Source: Vandiemenella viatica (lineage: Eukaryota > Arthropoda > Insecta > Orthoptera > Morabidae). From it: 64,000 nt of DNA. Both the position numbers and the translations under genes were made by a program. Below, piece after piece: positions 56,717 to 64,000 of this stretch (positions are counted from its first letter, which is position 1; every line of letters begins with the position of its first letter). The DNA lies in the NCBI GenBank assembly GCA_031002005.1, contig CM061919.1:174327121-174391120 (forward strand), read 5' to 3'. Below the pieces are notes generated by a model. The model did no database searches and was not told where the DNA came from. It saw only the letters and a list, made by a program, of their open reading frames with translations.

Positions 56717-56961
56717 TTTTTTTTTTTTGTAACTGCTTTACGTCTCTTTTTAACATCGAGGTCTTTAGAGACGGGAAAGGATGGGGGCAAGGAATGGGAA
56801 GGAATTCGGCCATGGCCTTTTGAAGGAAGCATCCCGGCATTCGCCTGGAGTGATTTGGGGAAACCATGGAAAACCCAAATCTGGATGCCCGGACGGGGAT
56901 TCGAACCTCCGTCCTCCCGAATGCGAGGCGAGAACGCTAACCATTACACCGCCCCGCTCGG
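56717..56961 (-). mobile_element. SINE-A copy with 12-bp TSD
   Basis: Full length on minus, A-tail to CCGAGCGGGGCGGTGTAATG. Exact target duplication TAACAGACTACA at 56705-56716 and 56962-56973. Same tail subtype as the copies at 55.9 and 63.1 kb. Confidence 0.95.
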
Positions 56962-57130
56962 TAACAGACTACAACATGTCCCTGAAGAGGATGGAAAAAG
57001 TCCACCTCCTCAAGCTTTGCAATCTGTTTCTTACCCTCTGCTCGATTCTGCAAGTGCGTAATGAATTACGAAAACTACTTGTGATCTCTGGATCGCAAAA
57101 TACTAACTTATTTCATGCGTCTCAGCGTAC

Positions 57131-57380
57131 ATTTTTTTTCTTATAGCATTACACTTCGTCAACGTCGAGGATATTTAGAGAGGGGAAAGGGCTGGAGACA
57201 GGGAACGGGAAGGAATTTGGCCATGATACATGGCCTTTTGAAGGAGGCATCCAGACATTCGCCTGGAGTGATTAGGGGAAACCATGGAAAACCCAAATCT
57301 GGATGCCTAAACAGCGATTAGAACCGGCGTCCTCCCGAATGCGAGGCCAGTCCATTAACCGCTCAGCCACCAAGCCCGGT
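57131..57380 (-). mobile_element. SINE-A copy with a small internal duplication
   Basis: Body order is conserved (GTCAACGTCGAGGATATTTA, GGCCTTTTGAAGGAGGCATC, CCACCAAGCCCGGT). CCATGATACATGG replaces the usual single CCATGG, a short local duplication. A possible diverged duplication GTCTCAGCGTACA / GTCTGAGCTAACA (10/13) flanks it. Confidence 0.85.
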
Positions 57381-58092
57381 CTGAGCTAACAACTAGTAAC
57401 ACGGTTCGATCGGAGATATGTAACATGGAAAAGGTTTTAAAAGAACTAAAGGGAAAGATATTGCCGGTTTGGCACGCTTTATGTAGGTCAGAGATATGGA
57501 TTTTTCCCCCGTAACTTCACCAGAAATCAGCGCTCGCTCCAGAAGAAGAGGGTACTCCGGCAGTGTCGACGGGGAGCGCTGCGTTCCACTATGAGGCGCT
57601 GTGCGGTTGGCTTCCTACCTGCCTGGCGACCATGTCTCGAGGTAGCAGTTTGTTGCTCTGCAGACTGTGACCAACTGAGCCCGAGCCTCGCTGGTTTCGC
57701 GTGCCTACCCGCCCGACTTCGTGCGTGCCTGCGTGCAGTGCGTGAGCCTGTGCGTGACCCGCCGGAGACGCCGAGTGAAAGGAGGAGGAGGAGGAACGGG
57801 CAGAGAGAAGGAGAGAGAGGAAAAAAAATGGATTCGTGCACGAATCGACAGCGTAACAACGGACTTCGGAAAAATAGAAGAACAAGTGCTTCCCTGCGTC
57901 GCACAAAGGCGTTGGTGGAGAATGTGCCCGGACCGCATCAACCGGCCGGCCTCAAATTGGACTTTGCTGCGTGTGCGAGTCCACAGATTGCTTCCGTTGC
58001 AGCCAAATTGTTCGGTTGTACTTACAGGTCGCAGACGTGAATTTCGGGGTGTTTTTAACGGTCTTTCAGTATCATATTGGTTTAGAATAAAT
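57381..58092. other. GC/CpG-rich segment, candidate promoter or exon
   Basis: Positions about 57520-58045 are strongly enriched in C+G and CpG compared with the AT-rich surroundings, and open frames exist on both strands. The plus frame from ATG 57591 runs 149 codons, R/A/P-rich, without a known domain. CTTACAGGT near 58021 could be a splice site. A CpG-rich promoter or first exon, or a GC-rich repeat, are equally possible. Confidence 0.3.
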
Positions 58093-58250
58093 GGTGCCGG
58101 CCTCAGTAGCGTATGGGCTTGATTACTTGCTCTACGTGCCCAAGGTCACCGGTTCGAGTCCGGCCGCGGGCTTGTGTGTTTAAGTATTGAGTCTGTGAAC
58201 GTCATGTCCATCCTGTGGTGTGTATAAGTGATAGGAAAAATGTATACCGG
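58093..58250 (+). mobile_element. SINE-B copy
   Basis: GCCGGCCTCAGTAGCGTATG and CACCGGTTCGAGTCCGGCCG match the SINE-B head at 54.5 kb. The body is shorter and diverges after about 150 bp. Confidence 0.75.
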
Positions 58251-58599
58251 AAGAAACTGAAAGTACTGCATAATATAAAATCATTGTTGAGTTGGCTATA
58301 TTTTCTCAGATGTCAAAAAAGATCTCAATGTAAATGATGTAATAATTGGATTACAACTACTACAATGAATGTCCGAGACAATGGAGCAATTACTAATTAG
58401 CAGACCTACAATCTGCAACTTCATTGACCAACTATCAGCGGCTACAATGTTTAGGTGGTTCTATGATAAGAATTAAAACAGCATCGAAATATAAGAACTT
58501 TTTCGGAATGTAATTCCTTGGAAACACTGATTATGTCTGGCCTGATGCCTGGAGTAGGAACTAGGACTATTGGTAATTCGTAAGGCATTATACTAACCA
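58251..58599. other. Spacer inside the SINE cluster
   Basis: No gene seen. Confidence 0.4.
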
Positions 58600-58850
58600 A
58601 CTTGTACGTAACTCGAAGTTTGGTTGGATCCTCCTGAAAGAGGCACACTAAGGCATTGGTAAGAGATAGGACGGTCAGTTCCTTTCCTCTGGAAACTACA
58701 GTTTAACGTGGAATCCGAACCACGGAACGTCCTGGCGTAACTCATATGATCAAAAACAACTTTTAAAAATTGCTGGCCTCACTGGGCTTTGAACACGATA
58801 TCGGACCAAGAACTTTTGAAAGCAAGCACCTTAATGAGCTCCAGGGTTTT
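58600..58850 (-). mobile_element. SINE-D copy
   Basis: GGACGGTCAGTTCCTTTCCT, ACTACAGTTTAACGTGGAAT and CCGAACCACGGAACGTCCTG in plus-strand text match the complement of the copy at 21.1-21.3 kb block by block. The head with GCTTTGAACACG is degenerate. Confidence 0.65.
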
Positions 58851-59384
58851 ATGAAGAGATAGAATATCCGTACTACAAGCATCCAGGGTTGCGCAGTAGA
58901 TAATACGTATTCAGTTACCTAACACTCCAAATATAAGAATAAAATGCGGTGTCTAGATTTCTCACTATGATTGCTACAGCTCAAGAATTCTTCATTAAAG
59001 AAAATCTCCCTATGTTTTGGTAAATCATCAGCATCCAACCAGCCGTTTCATCACTACATATATAAACCTAACTGACCGTTTCTTAAGGATTTCTTTGTTA
59101 ATATGTCATGCAAAACAACCGAATAAATTTTGATGTTTTTTTTTTATTGATTGAAAGCTTAGGATTCGACGTTTGCAACCTGAACATAGGCGCCAAAGAT
59201 CGCACTATATCAAAGACAATCACCTCACTCTTTGGAATTAATGTTGTTGACAGCGTAACTTTGGTTATTTAATTCTTCAGTTATCCAAAATTTAATAAGT
59301 TAAGATACAAAAAATGTAAATCAAACAATTTAGAGAGATGGAGAAATCTGCGACAAAGGAAAGTAGATACCTTTTTTCAGCTTT
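58851..59384. other. Spacer inside the SINE cluster
   Basis: No gene seen. Confidence 0.4.
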
Positions 59385-59587
59385 ACGTTTAGTCATCACT
59401 AGAGGCGGGAAAGGTGTTGGGGGAAGGAATTCGACCTTGGTATTTTGAATGAACCATCCCAGCATTCGCCTGGAGTGACAGAGATTAACCGTGGAAAACC
59501 GAAATCTTGATGACCGGACGGGGATTCGATCCCGCGTCCTCTCGAATGCAAGGGCGGAGTGTTACCGCTCACCCACCATGCTCGGTG
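59385..59587 (-). mobile_element. SINE-A, 3'-shortened copy
   Basis: It begins at GTCATCACTAGAGGCGGGAA without the usual T-run and ends at CACCATGCTCGGT. ATTCGCCTGGAGTGACAGAG and GGGGATTCGATCCCGC are recognisable. Confidence 0.75.
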
Positions 59588-60102
59588 TGAGTCGGCAACA
59601 AGTGAATAATGAAGAATCCATGATGGAATTTCAGTCGATGTGAAGTCCACAACATGTGATTGCTGCGAAGAGAAAAGAAGATCGCACATTGTTCAGTGCA
59701 GGCCATGTCCAGCCACAAGCGCAGTTTGAGATCTGGTTCCATAGGTATCGAATGAATTTAAGTGACCAAATTAGGCTCGTTCAAATTTTAAATAGTGGTC
59801 TGTTGCTGTTTGTTATATTGTTGTTTATCATTTATTTTTCTTATTTATCATGTGATTATAAAACAACAAAAAATCTGTTAGTGATCATAATAATGTCATT
59901 ATCGACTGCGGTACTACAGTCGGACCATTGTTTATAGGTTTAGTACCTTTTCTCGTGGAATCCTTATGACTATGCACAGTTGCAACAACATTTCTTCACT
60001 GTTGGCTTGAATTGTTCAGCCTTCCTGATGATTAGGAAGAACTCAAAACGGGAAGAAGGTTGAGATCATCTTAACGTGACCAAACCTGTGCTCAGCTAAA
60101 GT
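59588..60102. other. Spacer inside the SINE cluster
   Basis: A 93-codon frame at 59656-59937 includes a hydrophobic stretch (LLLFVILLFIIYFSYL) but lacks a family match. It is likely chance. Confidence 0.35.
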
Positions 60103-60112
60103 TATTAAACCT

Positions 60113-60359
60113 TTCTTTTTTTATATACTTATGGCTTTACGCCTCGTCGACGTCGAGGTCATTAGAGGCAGGATGGGACTGGGGATAAGGAACGGGAAGG
60201 AATTCGGCCATGACCTTGTAAAGGAACCATCCCTGCATTCGCCTGGAGTGATTTGGGGAAACCATGGAAAAACCAAATCTGGATGCCAGGACGAGGATTC
60301 GAACTGCTGTCCTCCCGAATGCGAGGCCAGAGCTTTAACCACTCACCCACCACGCTCGG
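60113..60359 (-). mobile_element. SINE-A copy with short TSD
   Basis: Well-preserved body (GTCGACGTCGAGGTCATTAG, GGGGAAACCATGGAAAAACC, ending CACGCTCGGT). TATTAAA at 60103-60109 and 60360-60366 is a probable target duplication. Confidence 0.9.
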
Positions 60360-60463
60360 TATTAAATCTCAAAATGAACGCTGTCTCTACCTGTCTTCAG
60401 CTATTCTTTCCATTTTAAGGGTACAGCACCTTTCAAATGACAAATGGAGCCATTGTCGTTTGA

Positions 60464-60700
60464 AGGAGGTCGGTGGGTGAGAGGTAACGCTCGGGGCCTG
60501 CCGTAAGGGAGGTCATGGGTTGAAATACCCGTCTGGCCATCCAGATTTTGGTTTTTCCGAAATCACTCCAGTCGAACGTCGGAAAGTTTTCTTCAAAAGG
60601 AAATGACCGAATTTTTTCCTGTTCCTTGTCTCTAGTCCTCCCCAGATTGTAATGACCTCTACGTCGAGCGTCGAGGAGGCGTAAAGACATTAAAAAAAAA
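60464..60700 (+). mobile_element. SINE-A copy, diverged head
   Basis: GGTCGGTGGGTGAGAGGTAA, CATCCAGATTTTGGTTTTTC, GAAATGACCGAATTTTTTCC and GAGGAGGCGTAAAGACATTA plus A9. Orientation is opposite to the copy 100 bp upstream. Confidence 0.8.
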
Positions 60701-60844
60701 CCTTATGTGCTCACTTGTCTGTCTTTCTCACCCACATAACTTTAGCCTATAACATTTTTTTATAAATTTGTAATCACATACCAATTTAGTTTTTAAGAAA
60801 TTTGACACTATTGTAACCAAGTATCTTGGTAGTGTGGCTCATTA

Positions 60845-61085
60845 CGTTTAGGTGCCACAAACTGGATCTAGGAAGTACAAGGGGACCAGGTTAGAGTCAT
60901 TGACACCACGTATCGGCTGTGCTGATGGTGGTTTCCCGCAATCATCAAGTGCAACGCTGAAATGATCTCCAATCTCCGTCTCATAAACTACACATTTCAC
61001 AAACAAAAATACACTTAACATACAGGACACATAAAGTTACACTTTTCACAGATAGATGGCAACATAGGCTTTCCTCCTAAAGTTG
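60845..61085 (+). mobile_element. SINE-C copy
   Basis: TTAGGTGCCACAAACTGGAT, CCGCAATCATCAAGTGCAAC, CATAAACTACACATTTCACA and CACAGATAGATGGCAACATA align with the copies at 5.2 (minus) and 18.9 kb. Confidence 0.65.
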
Positions 61086-61089
61086 CCCC

Positions 61090-61948
61090 TCTCCTGAGGC
61101 AAGTGGTACTTAGATGACCTTATTTTGTTTTTTTAAAAAAGAGAAAAAAAGTAACCATAAAGCTTTTGATGGAGGCGTAAAACGTATTTACAGATCATCT
61201 CCATCAAATGTAAACTGTCAACCCGCCGACTCCCAAAGATTTGGCGAAAAACCATAAAAATTGCATTCTTGCACTTTATTTCGTAAACAACTAATACAGA
61301 AAAAGTTTCGAAATTTACAGCCCTATAAGTTAAAAAAAATATATATAGCTATCAAAGGCATTCGAAATTAATCAAACGAGTGATTTTAATAAATCTCTTA
61401 CTTCGAAAGATTAGCTTTTTTGGATAGTGTATTTTGTATCATCTTGTAGAGAATTCCATAAATGAGATAATAAATATGTCGCTAAAACTTTCTTAATTTT
61501 TCTAAAACCCACAGTATTTTTTTGCAAATGAAATATCGTTGTACCATATCATTTAAAAGACAATTTTCAGAAACGCGTTATTGACTGCTTGTTAAAAATA
61601 ACTTGTTTTTGTGTTTTATAAGTTTCAATTTTCTGTGAATAAGATTTAGTATACAACTTGTGCACGAAAGCTTGATCGCGCGAGAGTAACTCTCATTTGA
61701 CGATGCAACTACTGGCGTTAGTAGAGGTTCTATCAATCTCCCTTAGCCCTTAGGTTAAGGGATTCTTGTCAGAAGTACTTGCCGTCTTGGCATTGCCAAC
61801 TTTTATTTGCTGTTTCCGTGTGAGTGCTTGTTTTATTTTTATATTTTTCATTTCTGTTGAGCCTTTTTTATTTTATTTATCTTTTTTTATTTTTTTATTT
61901 AATTTAACAGTGTAAGTGCATCCGTTTCGCACTGTATTTGTGGTTTTC
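61090..61948. other. AT-rich spacer; 3' region of the next LINE
   Basis: A short hairpin TTTTGATGGAG...CTCCATCAAA lies at about 61167-61208. From 61800 to 61915 the minus strand is A-rich and probably represents the 3' UTR and tail of the RT remnant that follows. Confidence 0.4.
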
Positions 61949-62600
61949 TCACTCGTTTTCTTCTGTCAGCAGCTGGAGTGGTCTTCTATGTGGACCCTCG
62001 TGTATGTCATACTGTGCTAGAGAGCGAATAAGGTGGTTGTCGCTCTCCTCAGTTTTTTGGTAAAAATGTCTTGCTATTTTTTTATACCTATCCCGAAGTC
62101 TCGGGATCCCCGCTGTCTCGTGGAGGATGTCTGTCGGGAATCTCATTGGCAGATGGAGTGCTCTCTTCAGCGCATTGTTTTGCATTCTCTGCAGCTTCTG
62201 CGATTTTTCGGCCTATCCCCATACAGGAGATGCATATTCCATAATTGGACGCACCAGTGCTTGATATAAATGGAGGCCGCTACTGTAATTCAAGTAGTTG
62301 CCCCAGTCGTTGAAGAACTCTGCGCCTGACGTCTTCGAAGTGCGGCTTCCATGTTAGTTTCGTATCTAGGGTCACCCCGAGATACTTTGGCGTGGTCACC
62401 AAGGGGATTCTCTCGCCGAAGAGCCTCAGCATCGGTCGTGGTGGCTTACGTCTCCGCGTCAACATGATGGCCTGGCTCTTCGATGTGTTGATTTTAATTC
62501 TCCACTTGGTGGCCCACTCCTCGACGTCTTTCAGCACAGCTTGGAGGCGGCGTCCCACGAACCGCCCCAGTCTGAAACTACTGGCATTGCTGATTTCTCA
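61949..62600 (-). pseudogene. Jockey-like reverse transcriptase C-terminal remnant
   Basis: Minus-strand frames give the post-catalytic RT region in order: VEEWATKWRIKINTSKSQA, YLGVTLDTKLTWKPHFEDV (frame ending at 62280), then after a frameshift LHLYQALVRPIMEYASPVWG, a TAG, and LQRMQNNALKRALHLPM to a stop at 61949. This is the usual 3' portion of Jockey ORF2. The endonuclease and RT catalytic core are missing, so the insertion is 5'-truncated. One frameshift near 62,280 and one stop near 62,217 are visible. It is distinct from the Jockey copy at 46-47 kb (different residues at every landmark). Confidence 0.83.
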
Positions 62601-62820
62601 TGGTCTGTAAAGAAAGTACCACTGCCTCTTGGTGCTATATCATATCATTATAAGATTTATATGCACGTACTGTAGCTCACTGCACGTTAGCATGGAACTT
62701 CAAACATTGATATCTGAGTTACTCAACATCTTTGGTCGGCGAGCAGTAACTTTCGGACCTTATATTCCGAATAGTTTGGGCTAAATTTGCGGTCAGATAA
62801 TCCATATTTTTTACTATCAT
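62601..62820. other. Spacer
   Basis: Nothing recognised. Confidence 0.35.
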
Positions 62821-62960
62821 TGGTTTCAGAAAATCATATCAGGAAAGTACAGGGATGCTTCCTTGATAAAGACCATGGCAGATTTCCTTATCGATTTTTT
62901 TTTTGCCACAATCTTTCCCGGTTAAATGGCCTTATCAACGGTGAACAGTAAAAGCATAAA
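62821..62960 (+). mobile_element. SINE-A fragment
   Basis: TGGTTTCAGAAAATCATATC, then AGGGATGCTTCCTTGATAAA and GACCATGGCAGATTTCCTTA follow the 3' half of SINE-A. The tRNA head is missing. Confidence 0.55.
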
Positions 62961-63076
62961 ACAGAAACTAACAAAAAAGTTTATAACAAAAAACAAGGAT
63001 TGAAAACAAACATAGTAAACATTAAAAAAATAACAAATTGTAATTTCAAAAAAGTGATTGATGTAACAATTTTTCC

Positions 63077-63339
63077 ACCGAGCGTGGTGGTGTAACGGAT
63101 AGCGTTCTGGCCTCGCATTCGGGAGGACGGCGGTTCGAATCCCCGTCCGGGCATCCAGATTTGGGTTTTCCATGGTTTCCCCAAATCACTCCAGGCGAAT
63201 GCCGGGATGCTTCCTTCAAAAGGCCATGGCCGAATTCCTTCCCATTCCTTGCCCCCATCCTTTCCCGTCTCTAAAGACCACGTTGTTAAAAAGGGACGTT
63301 AAACTGTTACAAAAAAAAAAAAAAAAAAAAAAAAAAAAA
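63077..63339 (+). mobile_element. SINE-A, best-preserved copy with TSD
   Basis: Head ACCGAGCGTGGTGGTGTAAC, box B GCGGTTCGAATCCCCGTCC, GGGATGCTTCCTTCAAAAGG, tail GTCTCTAAAGACCACGTTGT, and a 29-A tail. CAATTTTTCC flanks both sides (63067-63076 and 63340-63349). The long A-tail argues for a recent insertion. Confidence 0.96.
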
Positions 63340-63349
63340 CAATTTTTCC

Positions 63350-63920
63350 GCCAAATTATAAATCTTTTCGTCCTTTTGTCCAGGCATCACGCAAAAACCA
63401 AAGAACCAGATTGGATTGAATTTTCACAGTTCGAAAGCTTAGGATCTAACTTAAGATCAGTGGTATAGCTTATGACTCTACGTATCTGGAGAGATAATTA
63501 GTTCGTGCCGAGAGCAGATAGGCGCCACAGATCACATTGCATCACATATGAACATTCCTATACTAGATACTCACCAAAGATCACGCTACAACCCACATAA
63601 ACACTTGAATCTTTGGATTCTGTTAATAATATTATTTGACTACGTAACTATGAGTTGTCCTGTTTTCTGCAATGTAGTAACTTAGAATGCCGCTACATCA
63701 GAGATTAATACTCCAATAAGCGTAAGGAAATTGTGGATTTTATTTTATGGTAAAGTTTACAAAGATACTGCATTACAGACGTTCACAAGGGTCAAATGCT
63801 AGGTAGCTACATTGGATTGTTTAGTGCGTCAGGTAGGGTTATAAGGAAAACATGTTGTATAGAAACAAAAAAGTCTTTTGGATGAAATTTGAACTTATAT
63901 CGTTATTTTTTTTGGTTGCT
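63350..63920. other. Spacer
   Basis: AT-rich, no gene noticed. Confidence 0.4.
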
Positions 63921-64000
63921 TATTGTAACAAGGGGACAAGGAACGGGAAGGAATTTGGCTAAGGCCTTTTGAAGCAATCATCCGGGCATTCGCCTGGAGT
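63921..64000 (-). mobile_element. SINE-A, cut by the window edge
   Basis: GGGACAAGGAACGGGAAGGA, then TTTGGCTAAGGCCTTTTGAA and CATTCGCCTGGAGT match the 3' half of a minus-strand SINE-A. The remainder lies beyond 64000. Confidence 0.85.

Noticed and set aside
59656..59937. 93-codon frame with a hydrophobic segment
   Set aside because: AT-rich codons inevitably encode a hydrophobic run; no family, splice or promoter support.
1068..64000. tRNA genes suggested by box A/box B pairs
   Set aside because: Every box A/B pair noted in detail lies in a SINE-like head with a conserved non-tRNA body, A-tail or target duplication. None forms a full cloverleaf with acceptor stem.

Overview
The window looks like intergenic DNA from a large, repeat-rich arthropod genome. 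It is AT-rich, lacks long open reading frames of host genes, and contains no bacterial-type gene packing. The transposon set (mariner with DD34D, Tc1, Helitron-like, hAT-like, Jockey, CR1/Jockey-type and Tx1-type LINEs, and a Ty3/gypsy element) fits an insect. The dominant tRNA-derived SINE (head ACCGAGCGTGGTGGGTGAGC, internal GGTTCGAATCCCC) and a LINE tail of repeated GATGTA units are, from memory, typical of orthopteroid (polyneopteran) genomes. The species cannot be fixed from sequence alone. I found no convincing host protein-coding gene, no rRNA, no genuine tRNA gene and no CRISPR array.

Layout. 0-18 kb: scattered SINEs, an hAT-like element (2.7-3.5 kb), a 5'-truncated LINE (3.9-4.6 kb), a near-perfect 210-bp palindromic MITE (5.8 kb), Helitron-like copy A (8.0-9.6 kb), a structurally complete but inactivated mariner (10.2-11.6 kb), a 450-bp foldback (12.4-12.8 kb), a SINE nested inside another SINE (15.9-16.4 kb) and a Tc1 transposase remnant (17.1-17.4 kb). 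18-24 kb: one arm of a 0.67-kb dispersed repeat whose inverted partner lies at 34.4-35.1 kb, a frameshifted Tx1-type LINE (19.2-20.8 kb) and a foldback at 23.0 kb. 24.3-30.8 kb: a minus-strand Ty3/gypsy retrotransposon with about 622-bp nearly identical LTRs, an open gag, a short pol N-terminal frame and a broken integrase. Its protease, reverse transcriptase and most of RNase H are deleted. 30.8-45 kb: a 150-bp tandem duplication, a GC-rich stretch, a decayed Jockey-type RT, a degenerate tandem array whose period changes from about 280 to about 140 bp, an inverted-repeat element (42.0-42.7 kb) and Helitron-like copy B. 45.1-47.6 kb: an internally deleted Jockey element abutting Helitron copy B. 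47.6-54 kb: sparse sequence with one small SINE, a 277-bp foldback and Helitron-like copy C. 54.2-64 kb: a dense SINE cluster (about 17 insertions or fragments from four families, both orientations) plus another truncated Jockey-like RT.

The coding sequences serve only the elements. They fall into transposases (mariner, Tc1), RT/endonuclease modules of LINEs, and gag/integrase of the LTR element. All except gag carry stops, frameshifts or deletions. Several elements keep intact ends and clear target-site duplications (mariner, Ty3/gypsy LTRs, many SINEs), so copies could have been moved in trans by active relatives elsewhere in the genome. No previously undescribed multi-gene system is visible. 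The most unusual structures are the deleted but LTR-young Ty3/gypsy copy, the long inverted dispersed repeat pair, the period-switching tandem array and the nested and very short SINE insertions.
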